From Chitinispirillales bacterium (lineage in GTDB: Bacteria > Fibrobacterota > Chitinivibrionia > Chitinivibrionales > Chitinispirillaceae), in contig JAITCM010000025.1 of assembly GCA_031283085.1 (NCBI GenBank), positions 1 to 32,476 on the forward strand: a stretch of DNA of 32,476 nucleotides, read 5' to 3'. Positions 1-7,938 of this stretch are shown here, in pieces (positions within the stretch are counted from its first letter, which is position 1; every line of letters begins with the position of its first letter). Both the position numbers and the translations under genes were made by a program. Below the pieces are notes generated by a model that saw only the letters and a list, made by a program, of their open reading frames with translations, did no database searches and was not told the DNA's origin.

Positions 1-20
1 CATACGTTCTACCGAGCGAT

Positions 21-38
21 GCACCCCTAACGGGGTGC
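21..38. repeat. Short GC-rich hairpin, REP-like
   Basis: Perfect 7-bp arms GCACCCC (21-27) and GGGGTGC (32-38) enclose the loop TAAC. The + strand continues into an A-run, so this is not a canonical intrinsic terminator on either strand. The flanking bases (TCTACCGAGCGATGCACC) read as STERCTP, a type of peptide I recall appearing in spurious ORFs laid over dispersed palindromic repeats. That link is from memory and unverified. The rest of 1-119 shows no gene. Confidence 0.4.
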
Positions 39-119
39 AAAAAACAAATCAGCAATAGAGACGCCCTATTAGCGGTGTCAAAACGCTGATAACTAGCCAT
101 AAAAACCGTATCCAACAAG

Positions 120-161
120 GATGCCATATTTGGTTCTTCCCACCATAAACCCTGAAGCGCC
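120..161. repeat. Dispersed 42-bp repeat, copy A
   Basis: Positions 120-148 are identical over 29 bp to 26955-26983. After a short variable stretch both copies end in GAAGCGCC (copy B ends at 26996). A conserved core is TTTGGTTCTTCCCACCATAA. Both copies lie in non-coding DNA about 26.8 kb apart, in the same orientation. Copy A abuts the left terminal repeat of the element at 161-409. Confidence 0.85.
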
Positions 162-200
162 CAAATTTTGTGTAAATGTTTTTTTAAGAGTTGTGACTTT

Positions 201-374
201 CTGGATTGGCTTCGCCGAGATAAACAAGTTGCTTCGGCGCTTCGCGCCTCGCAACTTGTTTATCTCGCCGTAGGCAACTTGTTTATCTCGCCGTAGGCAA
301 CTTGTTTATCTCGCCGTAGGCAACTTGTTTATCTCGCCGTAGGCAACTTGTTTATCTCGCCGTAGGCAATCCAG
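201..374. repeat. Large palindrome (32-bp arms)
   Basis: The left arm 201-232 (CTGGATTG... to ...AAACAAGTTGC) is the reverse complement of the right arm 343-374 at 29 of 32 positions. The innermost 17 bp of the left arm (216-232) also pair perfectly with 251-267. The apical loop 233-250 contains its own small hairpin, GGCGC-TTC-GCGCC (236-248). The right arm is separated from the loop by the tandem array at 251-365. Confidence 0.9.
251..365. repeat. Five perfect 23-bp tandem repeats
   Basis: Five head-to-tail identical 23-bp units start at 251, 274, 297, 320 and 343. Each begins GCAACTTGTTTATCTCGCCG and ends TAG, and a partial GCAA follows at 366. There are no spacers, so this is not a CRISPR array. 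The unit is exactly the inner part of the right arm of the surrounding palindrome. Confidence 0.98.
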
Positions 375-419
375 TTATATCAACCAAAACTAATTTACAC
401 AGATTTTGAGACAGCCTCG

Positions 420-1310
420 TTAAAACCGCAGCTTAGGGTAAATAACCGACTGTTTATTCAAATAAGGCTTTAGCTTGTCCCAAGACACGAGTACGGCTTG
501 CGGACCCTCGACATAAGGGGCGATTCTATAAGTATTATACGCAAAAGTTATCCCTTGCGGGTCATCAAATGACATGATATAGCCGTCGGGGACAAAACTT
601 TCTTCCTCCGCGTAACCGTCTTCATCTAACGAGTTCAGGCCTTTGCCTTCCAAATATTGTTCTACTATCGATTTTGTAACGCTCTGTTCCCACCCTTTGA
701 CGAATATGTCTTGCGGCTCTACTCTTTTGCCGTCCGCAAGGTTGTAAAGGCAATTTTGGGCGCTGTATCCACCGTGCGCCCCGCAAGTATAATCGCCATA
801 AAACGTAATATACTGCAAAAAACCGGAAATCGGAAAAAATACCGTATCGTGATGGGAAAAATAGTACATACAATCAGAATTGCCGTCGTCTCCTGACGCA
901 CTCCGAACCTCGTCAACGTGCCCTTTTACCACGCTCTTTACGACTTCGGATGGTTCCAACCCCGCGTATTTTTTATTGAAAGCCTGCTCAATGAAATTTT
1001 TCCGCAATTCAGCCAGGGCGGAGGAATCCCCAATCGCCGTCGGGTACGTAAAAGACACTCGGATATCATCAATTTTGTTGACGGTGTCGGAAACGACGAG
1101 TTCAAACTTCTTGAAAGCGGCATTGCCACTTTCATTGTTGTTTACGGTCGCATCAATAACGGTAACGGCGCCGGTGTCTGCGTAATTACTCTTTTTGAGA
1201 GAAGCGCCGCCATCATTATTCCTTTTCGTACAGCCGAATTCCGGCGATAACGTTATCAGAAAAACGAGCGCGAATAAAAAAACGGTTTGAATCGCCTTTT
1301 TGTTAAGCAT
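420..1310 (-). CDS. Lipoprotein with DUF4163/DUF3298 (RsiV-like) domain
   Basis: A 296-aa exported protein. I chose the ATG at 1308-1310 because it starts MLNKKAIQ, gives a classic signal peptide, and is preceded by GGGGTGGGG; an upstream in-frame ATG at 1335-1337 is also possible. The signal peptide has a hydrophobic core (FLFALVFLITL) followed by EFGC. The cysteine suggests lipidation, although Glu at -3 makes the lipobox weak. The mature part has the DUF4163/DUF3298 pattern found in RsiV and other envelope proteins: a first half with VSFTYP, then YGDYTCGAHG, and near the C-terminus ITFAYNTYRIAPYVEGP. Family members are periplasmic or surface proteins. RsiV binds lysozyme, but no sigma factor or membrane anti-sigma segment is present here, so that role cannot be assumed. 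It lies 83 bp downstream of the TPR gene on the same strand and may be co-transcribed. Confidence 0.8.
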   Translation of the reverse strand: MLNKKAIQTVFLFALVFLITLSPEFGCTKRNNDGGASLKKSNYADTGAVTVIDATVNNNESGNAAFKKFELVVSDTVNKIDDIRVSFTYPTAIGDSSALAELRKNFIEQAFNKKYAGLEPSEVVKSVVKGHVDEVRSASGDDGNSDCMYYFSHHDTVFFPISGFLQYITFYGDYTCGAHGGYSAQNCLYNLADGKRVEPQDIFVKGWEQSVTKSIVEQYLEGKGLNSLDEDGYAEEESFVPDGYIMSFDDPQGITFAYNTYRIAPYVEGPQAVLVSWDKLKPYLNKQSVIYPKLRF

Positions 1311-1393
1311 CGTCCCCACCCCTGTTTTAAACGACATATTCCCTTGCTTTTCAATTGTTTCCCGTAAAACCGTTTTTAGTATCCCTGTAAAGC

Positions 1394-4300
1394 CTATTGC
1401 CTCCTCTTCAACTCCTCCTGTATCTCCCTGTTACCGGGCTCCAGTTCCTTGGCTCTCTGCAAGTGCTTATTGTACTCCGCCTGATTTTTCTGCGCCTTGG
1501 CCAACTTCGCCAAACCGAGCTCCGCCAGCGCGTATCTCGGCTCCAATTTCAGCGCCCGTTCGAAAAAAGCCTTGGCTCCGTCGTAGTTCTGCTGCATCAG
1601 GAAGATGTTCCCGCGTTCGTAGACGGCCGGCGCGTAGTTGGGGTTGTTGTAACCCACCTGTTTGAATATCTCCATCGCGTCCTCAAAGTTGCGCGTGGCG
1701 ACCTTTATCCTGCCGGACAGCATGAGCCCCTCGATGTTCCCCGGCTGCTTTGACAGTATCTCATTGGCTATGCCCACCGCCTCGGCGTTCCTGTTGCCCA
1801 TGGCGACTAATGCAGTGGCGTACTTGATGAGGTAGGCCGGCTCCCTCTTTTGGTCAATGACCGCCTTCCACTCAACGGCGGCCTCCATATTCCTGCCAAG
1901 AGAGAGGTAGCCCTCGCCCAGCGCTATGCGGACCTCAATGTCGACCGGTGAGCCGCGCGTGTTGCTCTTGATTCTCTCCAAGAGCTTCAAACCTTCGTCG
2001 TTCCTGCCTGTCCTCATGTAACCCCTGGCCAGCATCGGCATGATTTTGGGGTCGTTGGGTTTTAGGGCGTTGGCCATTTCAAGGAACATCATTGCGTCGG
2101 CCGGCATATTGCGGGTAACGAGCAGGTACTCACCCACCCTCATGATGGCGTCGGCGTTTTTCGCCTCTATGGTGATGAACTTCTGGAACGCCTTGAGCAT
2201 ATCTTTGTCCTTGCCCTGCGAACCGTACATCATACCCAGCTCGTACCACGCGCGGGAGATGGTGTCGGAGATGGCGACGCATTTCTCGAACATCTGCTGC
2301 GCCCTGGACGGATTGTTCTTGCGCGAGTGGTAGATACCCGCCTGAAGGAAGTTGCGGTAATCACGCGGGTAGGCCGCTGTGTTTTCCTCATAGACCCTGA
2401 TAGCGGCGTCAACGTTTTTCTTGTCCTTCCCCTCGATTAATTGGGCGCGCTTGTAGGCGGCGTCTTGATCCTTGACCGGGGGCGGGCCCTTCAAGTACTC
2501 GTCTATGGCGGCGGCCGCCCTGTTGTAGTCGCCCTCTTTCTCGTACGCGAGCGCCAGCGACCTTATCACCTCGCTCCTGTTGGGCACCGGCGTCTTGGAA
2601 CCGCGGGAGGCCATCCTGAACTTTTCAAGCGCGTCTATGGCCGCCTTGGGATTATTAGATTCCTGAGCGCTCCTGCCCAATGTATAATAGTACTCCGTAG
2701 ACGTGTTGTCCTTTACCATGGACAGATACTTGAACGCGTCGGCGTACTGCTTCTTCTCAAAAGCGTTGTCGCCTACAATCTGCGCCGTCTTGGAGTCGGA
2801 CGCCTTGTCGAGGAACTTTTTATAGGCATCAATCGCCTGATCCGTCCGCTTCTGCTGCATATAGAGATCGCCCAAAGTTTTGTACTCGTTAACCGCTTTG
2901 GGATTGAGCATTATGGCCTGTTGCAGATTCTGCGACGCGCCGCTCAAGTTGCCGGATTTGAGCTGGCAGTCGGCGAGTTCGCCGAGGTAGTCGGCGTTCC
3001 TTGGGTCAAGTTTGGAAGCCTGCTCGTACATGGAGGCCGCCTTGGAAAATTCGCCTTTTGACTTATGCAGGGCCCCGAGCTGAGAATACACACCCACATC
3101 GGCTTCGTTTGCGTTAATCGCCGCCGCGAACGCCGCCATCTTCTCGGCTTCGTTGCCGGCCTTCAATACAAGACCGACGTACCTCTTTAGAAAGCCCTTC
3201 GCGTTAGGGTCGGCCTTTAGCACCGCGCGGTAGGCGGTCAACGCGCCGGCTTCGTCCTTGCGGTCAAAGAGGGCATCGCCCAATTTTCTGTTGGCCTCAA
3301 TGTCCTGCGGGCGCAACGCGGCATACTGCTTAAGATAGTTGACGGCCATGTCGTTGGCCCCGGTGCGGCGGCTGACCTCCTCCAGCATCTTGAACACTTC
3401 GGGGTCTTTGTTAAGCGGGGTGCCTATCTCTTTGAGGACCGTGAGCGCCCTCGCGTTGTCGTTCGCCTGGAAAGCGGCCGTCCCGTACATCTTTATAAAC
3501 TCAGGCTTCTTTGCCTCCTCGCCATGCACCATGGCGAAATATCTGACGGCATCCTGATACTGTTTGGTGCCGTACGCCTCCTTAGCCACCATGAGCGCAA
3601 CCGCGTTATCGGTGGAGTTACGCTCCAAATACTTCTTGTAAGCGCGCATCGCCTCGGCAGGTTTCTTCTGCCTGGTGTAGAGATCGCCCAGCGTCTTGTG
3701 CTCTTTCGACGCCTTGGGATCCATCAACACATACTGCTCATATGTGGTTATAGCCTCGTTTATCATGCCGGCGGCCTCCTGGCTCTGCGCCAGCGCGGCC
3801 AACAACTGCACATCGTTCCTGTTCTCTTTGACCGCCTTTTCAAAGAGCGGCACGGCCTTGGCCGGCTGCTTCTGCTCGCGGTATATGTTACCCAACTTTA
3901 TGAGCAAAGCCGCGTCGGCCTCGCCGGCGGCAATGGCCCCTTCCATCGCGGCTATCTTATCCTGCGGAGCGCCGCTGCCGTCCATGAGCTCTACATAGCG
4001 CTTGTGGAAACCCTTTGCCCTCGGATCAACGGCCAACGCGGCTTTGTAGGCGGCAAGCGCACCCGTCCTGTCCTTGCGATCGTACAGCAGGTCGCCTAAC
4101 GTCCTCTGCATTTCGGCGTCCTGCGGCTTGATGGACACATATTTCCGCAAGTGGTTTACGGCGTCCTCCCGTGCGCCCATCCGACCCGCGAGATCGTAGA
4201 GCATCTTTACATACTCCGCGTTCTGCTGGTTCATGGCGGAGAGCGTCTTGTAGGTGTCCACAGCCCTTAAATTGTCTTTATTCTCAAACGCCGCCCTGCC

Positions 4301-7300
4301 TATCATCTCTAAAAACGCCGGATTCCTCTCCTCGCCCTTCACCATTGTGAGGTACTTGACGGCCTCCGGCCAATTCTTGGCCTTAAACGCCTCTTCGCCC
4401 ACGAGCCTCGCCGCGGCGTTGTCGGCGCCCTTCTCCAAAAACTTCTTGTAGGCCTTCACGGCCTCGGCGGGCTTACGTTGCTGGACGTAGAGGTCGCCCA
4501 GCATCTTGTACTCGGCTGTGGCGCTCGGGTTCATCAAAGTGACCTGCTCTAAGGCGAGCACCGCGCTGCCGGTGTTCCCGCTCTTAACATGGCAATCGGC
4601 TATCGCCGCCATAACGCCGGTATTCTTCGCGTCCAGCTTCATCGCTTGCTCAAGCACGGGTATGGCGGCCTTGCAGTTGCCACCCGCCTTGTATAGCTCG
4701 CCCAACTGGGCGTACATCGGCGCGTCGGCCTCGTTCGCCGCGATTGCGGCGTTGAGCGCCGAGATTCGCTCGGCGGAAGACGACTCTTTCAGCAGGTCGA
4801 CGAACCTTTTGTGGATACCCTTGATGGAGGGGTCCAACTTCATCGCCGCTCTGTAGGCGGCAAGCGCGCCGGATTTGTCGCCGTTGTCAAAGAGCATATC
4901 CCCCAGCGTCTTCTGCATGGAAGCGTCGCCCGGCACGAGCGCCACGTACTTCTTCAGGTGCTCCGAGGCGCCGCGCGGGTTTCTGTTCAGCGTCTCTATT
5001 TCGTAGAGCTTCTTGAGCGACTCCGCGTCCCTGGGGTTGGCGTCGGATAACTGCTTGAAGAGCATACCCGCCCTGGCGTAATTTTTCGCCTCGAAACACG
5101 CGGTACCGAAGTTTCTCAGGTAATCGGCGTTACCGGCGTCGGTGCCGGAAACCATCCCGTAGTACTTGCTCGCCTCCGCCCAGTTTTTCTGAGCGTACTC
5201 GTGGTCGCCCACAAGACGGGCTATCTTGGTGGCGGTGGGCACCTTCTCCAAGTACTTCTTGTAGGCGGCGACCGCCTGCGGCATCTTCTTCTGCTGCACG
5301 TACAGGTCGCCCAGCGACTTGTACTCGGCGGTGCTGCCCGGACTGGACAGCGTGACCTGCTCGTAGGTCAGGATAGCCTCGGCGGTTCTGCCCGACTTTT
5401 CCTGGCATAAGGCCAAAGAGGAGAGCAGCGCCGTATTCTTGGGATTAATCGCTAAGGCTTTTTGGTACATCTCGGCGGCCTTTGAGAAATTGTCCTGCTT
5501 CTGGTACTCGTTGCCGGCGGCGGTCAGGACCGCCTCGTTGGCCTCATTCGCGTTGACGGCGGCTATAAGCACCGGCATAAGATCGCTCGTCGGCGCTTTG
5601 TCTTTCATGAGTATGGCGGCGTAATTCTGGTACATTCCCTTTATGTTCGGGTCAGCCTTGACCGCCGACCTGTAAGACGCGAGCGCGCCGCTCATGTCGC
5701 CGGAGGTAAACTGCATATTACCCAGCTCCCTGTGCCCCTCGGCGTCATTGGGCCTTAGTGTGAGCAACGCCTTGAGGTGGGTGGATGCCGCCGCATTGTT
5801 CTTCTGCTTTATGGCTATCTCGTACAGGCTCTTCTGTATGTCGGCGTCCTTAGGCTGCAGGCCGGCAAGCTCTTTCAGCGTCTCGTAGGCGGTCTTGAGG
5901 TCGCCGGATTTTTCGGCGGCCTTCGCCACGCGGATACGCGACGGGACATCCTTGGGGTCAAGGGCAATGATGCGCTTGTCGGCATCGGCAAGAGTACCCG
6001 CGTCGCCTGTTTTTTCACTGCACTCCGCGAGGTCTTTCCACAGCCTCAGGTCGTTGGCCTCTACTTTCAGCAACGGAAGCAACACGCCGCGGGCCGCCAA
6101 ATAGTTCTTCTCCGCCATATATATCTTGGCGAGCATAAGCTGCGGGTCTTTGAGCGACGGGTCTCTATGCAACGCCGACTCGGCGGCGTCGCGAGCAAGG
6201 TCGAAACGCTTGAGATTCCACGCGGCGTTCATCATACCCACAGCCGCCTCGGCGGTAGCCTGCAGCGTGAAGCTCTTTTGGAAGCTGCTGAGCGCCTCGC
6301 CGTGCTTCTGCCCTTTCAGGTGATACTCGCCCAGGGAGAGGTGTATTTTGGGGTTGTTCGGGTCAAGTGAAACGAGCTTCTTCTGCGTGGCGTTGGCCTT
6401 CTCCGCCTGCCCCGACTTCGCGTAAAGGTCGGCAAGGCGGGCGTAAGCCTCCACATTGTTCTTATCCCTGGATATCGCCTTCTCCAAAAAACCGATGGCC
6501 GCGTTGGGATTTCCCAACCCCTCGTTTACCTGCGCCATAAGGAGCGCGATGTCCGGCACGACCTTGCCGTCCGGGTCGGCGCGGTTCAGCGGCGAGAGCG
6601 CCGACTCGGCGTCCCTGAAAGACTTGCGGGCCAAATGGGCGCGTCCGAGCTTCTCACGCGCCGCGAGGGCGGCCGGAATCGACGCGCTGCCGAACTTCGC
6701 GACGGCGGCACCGTAGGCCTCCACGACGGCTTTGGAATCGGCCTTAGTATTCTCTAAGGAGACCGCCCAGGCGTACAAGTCCTCCGCCGTCAGCATGGAC
6801 TTATTGGCTTTATCAAAGTTTTGGACGGCGCCATTGTAATCGGCCGCGTCGTAATACAGCCTGGCAAGCTCTATTATCACCTCAGGTTTTGGCGTGGACT
6901 TGTCGCTGGCCGCCTTATTGAAAAACTCTATCGCCGCGTCCGTCTGCCCAAGTTGCTTGTGCGCCAGCGCTATCCGTAGCGCAAGCTCGCCGTCCATCTG
7001 CCGGGCAAGCGACTTCTTCATGAGGGGCAACGCGTTGCTGAAGTCCTTCGCGTCATAATATATGCGCCCCAGCTCGCGGTTCGCCACCACGTTGTTGGGG
7101 TCGCTCTCCACAACCTTCTCAAGCGCCGCCTTGGCCTCCTTAGCCTTGCCTAACCCGATACAGGCCCGCGCGAACTCCCAGCTCGCCTCGCCCGTCTGCC
7201 GGATTTCCATCGCCTTTTCGGCCATCTCCTTAGCGTTGTCGGGCTGTTTTAGCGTGTTGTAGACACGCGCCGCGCCGAGGTAGGTGTCGTAGTTCTTTTC

Positions 7301-7555
7301 GTCCATCTTCATACCGACGAGATAACAAGCCAGGGCCTTCTCCGGCGCGTTCAAGTTCTCGTGGGCGAGGCCGATGCTGGCCCAAAGCTGCCCGTCCCTG
7401 CTCGTCGGCGGTATCTTATCGTCGGCGTACCTGACGGCCTCGGAGTAATTCTCCGCCCTAATCATTTTGTAGAACGTCTCATCCGCAAACGCGGCGACCG
7501 CGAAAGCGACGACGATAAACGGACACAAGAGATACCCGGTAAAGCGATGTTTCAT
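1394..7555 (-). CDS. Giant periplasmic TPR-repeat protein (2053 aa)
   Basis: The frame is open further upstream, but the start ATG at 7553-7555 is set by the strong SD GGAGGGG and by the signal peptide that follows (MKHRFTGYLLCPFIVVAFAV, then AFA/DE as a likely cleavage site). The mature protein is almost wholly tetratricopeptide repeats, e.g. A..LG.LY...K....A...Y.K.L. Superimposed is a long-period repeat. The anchor LGDLY(V/T/M)xQ(K/R) recurs near residues 745, 1015, 1285 and 1555, and a second anchor AY(R/K)...DP..KG recurs once per period. This gives four units of about 270 aa (about 810 bp). TPR solenoids are protein-protein scaffolds, and an exported one this size would act in the periplasm or outer envelope. 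The partner is unknown. Many short frames on the opposite strand are shadows of its biased, repetitive codons. Confidence 0.93.
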   Translation of the reverse strand: MKHRFTGYLLCPFIVVAFAVAAFADETFYKMIRAENYSEAVRYADDKIPPTSRDGQLWASIGLAHENLNAPEKALACYLVGMKMDEKNYDTYLGAARVYNTLKQPDNAKEMAEKAMEIRQTGEASWEFARACIGLGKAKEAKAALEKVVESDPNNVVANRELGRIYYDAKDFSNALPLMKKSLARQMDGELALRIALAHKQLGQTDAAIEFFNKAASDKSTPKPEVIIELARLYYDAADYNGAVQNFDKANKSMLTAEDLYAWAVSLENTKADSKAVVEAYGAAVAKFGSASIPAALAAREKLGRAHLARKSFRDAESALSPLNRADPDGKVVPDIALLMAQVNEGLGNPNAAIGFLEKAISRDKNNVEAYARLADLYAKSGQAEKANATQKKLVSLDPNNPKIHLSLGEYHLKGQKHGEALSSFQKSFTLQATAEAAVGMMNAAWNLKRFDLARDAAESALHRDPSLKDPQLMLAKIYMAEKNYLAARGVLLPLLKVEANDLRLWKDLAECSEKTGDAGTLADADKRIIALDPKDVPSRIRVAKAAEKSGDLKTAYETLKELAGLQPKDADIQKSLYEIAIKQKNNAAASTHLKALLTLRPNDAEGHRELGNMQFTSGDMSGALASYRSAVKADPNIKGMYQNYAAILMKDKAPTSDLMPVLIAAVNANEANEAVLTAAGNEYQKQDNFSKAAEMYQKALAINPKNTALLSSLALCQEKSGRTAEAILTYEQVTLSSPGSTAEYKSLGDLYVQQKKMPQAVAAYKKYLEKVPTATKIARLVGDHEYAQKNWAEASKYYGMVSGTDAGNADYLRNFGTACFEAKNYARAGMLFKQLSDANPRDAESLKKLYEIETLNRNPRGASEHLKKYVALVPGDASMQKTLGDMLFDNGDKSGALAAYRAAMKLDPSIKGIHKRFVDLLKESSSAERISALNAAIAANEADAPMYAQLGELYKAGGNCKAAIPVLEQAMKLDAKNTGVMAAIADCHVKSGNTGSAVLALEQVTLMNPSATAEYKMLGDLYVQQRKPAEAVKAYKKFLEKGADNAAARLVGEEAFKAKNWPEAVKYLTMVKGEERNPAFLEMIGRAAFENKDNLRAVDTYKTLSAMNQQNAEYVKMLYDLAGRMGAREDAVNHLRKYVSIKPQDAEMQRTLGDLLYDRKDRTGALAAYKAALAVDPRAKGFHKRYVELMDGSGAPQDKIAAMEGAIAAGEADAALLIKLGNIYREQKQPAKAVPLFEKAVKENRNDVQLLAALAQSQEAAGMINEAITTYEQYVLMDPKASKEHKTLGDLYTRQKKPAEAMRAYKKYLERNSTDNAVALMVAKEAYGTKQYQDAVRYFAMVHGEEAKKPEFIKMYGTAAFQANDNARALTVLKEIGTPLNKDPEVFKMLEEVSRRTGANDMAVNYLKQYAALRPQDIEANRKLGDALFDRKDEAGALTAYRAVLKADPNAKGFLKRYVGLVLKAGNEAEKMAAFAAAINANEADVGVYSQLGALHKSKGEFSKAASMYEQASKLDPRNADYLGELADCQLKSGNLSGASQNLQQAIMLNPKAVNEYKTLGDLYMQQKRTDQAIDAYKKFLDKASDSKTAQIVGDNAFEKKQYADAFKYLSMVKDNTSTEYYYTLGRSAQESNNPKAAIDALEKFRMASRGSKTPVPNRSEVIRSLALAYEKEGDYNRAAAAIDEYLKGPPPVKDQDAAYKRAQLIEGKDKKNVDAAIRVYEENTAAYPRDYRNFLQAGIYHSRKNNPSRAQQMFEKCVAISDTISRAWYELGMMYGSQGKDKDMLKAFQKFITIEAKNADAIMRVGEYLLVTRNMPADAMMFLEMANALKPNDPKIMPMLARGYMRTGRNDEGLKLLERIKSNTRGSPVDIEVRIALGEGYLSLGRNMEAAVEWKAVIDQKREPAYLIKYATALVAMGNRNAEAVGIANEILSKQPGNIEGLMLSGRIKVATRNFEDAMEIFKQVGYNNPNYAPAVYERGNIFLMQQNYDGAKAFFERALKLEPRYALAELGLAKLAKAQKNQAEYNKHLQRAKELEPGNREIQEELKRRQ

Positions 7556-7938
7556 CTTGCCCCTCCAAAACATTTTTATTAAAAAGTGCGTAAATTTCAC
7601 GATATTTCCGCTTCCAAGCCTGCCCCCGAAACCGCGCGGACGCCTCACAAAACATACGGCCACCCCCGACAAACCGCCAATCGGAACTTTCGGGGCCGCA
7701 AATCCATGCCGGTACAGCCTACGTAATATATTACATAAACTAATGCCGTAATCAAAAAAAACACCGCCCAAAGAAATATATGTTATCGGCAGCGTAAAAT
7801 TAAAATTTTTTTGTATTTTTAACTTTTTGCTTTTTTTGTGGCTTTTTGGGCAGGATAATGGTATATTACCATAAGAGGGGGCAAAACGCGGCCTTAGATG
7901 CGTCAACTTCAGGCTAAAATTAACATTTGGAGGGCATT
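7556..7938. promoter_or_regulatory. Divergent intergenic region with dyads and phased T-tracts
   Basis: This 383-bp spacer separates the minus-strand TPR gene from the plus-strand secreted-protein gene. Seen directly: a perfect 12-bp palindrome GTAATATATTAC (7723-7734); five T-runs of 5-7 nt at roughly 8-12 bp spacing (7806-7847), a pattern that favours intrinsic DNA curvature; and a perfect dyad ATGGTA-TAT-TACCAT (7858-7872), which overlaps TATATT, a possible -10 for the plus-strand gene. No convincing -35 boxes are visible. I see no gene here. Confidence 0.45.

Larger units (their letters stand above)
161..409. mobile_element. Possible MITE-like element with terminal inverted repeats
   Basis: The left end (161-177, containing TTTTGTGTAAAT) and right end (393-409, ATTTACACAGATTTTGA) are inverted copies matching at 14 of 17 positions. 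The style resembles ends of IS256-type insertion sequences (TGTGTAAA termini), but that resemblance is from memory. No transposase is encoded inside. The interior is occupied by a large palindrome and a tandem array. No target-site duplication is evident to me, so the boundaries are approximate. Confidence 0.35.

Noticed and set aside
21-38. Hairpin near the left edge as an intrinsic terminator
   Set aside because: The adjoining A-run is on the wrong side for a minus-strand terminator, and there is no T-run for the plus strand.
251-365. Tandem repeats as a CRISPR array
   Set aside because: The 23-bp units are directly abutting with no unique spacers, and no cas genes are nearby.
2441-3061. 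206-codon plus-strand frame opposite the TPR gene (and similar ones at 3524-4099, 5777-6370)
   Set aside because: These mirror the codon bias and repeats of the minus-strand TPR gene. They have no SD and no recognisable protein features.
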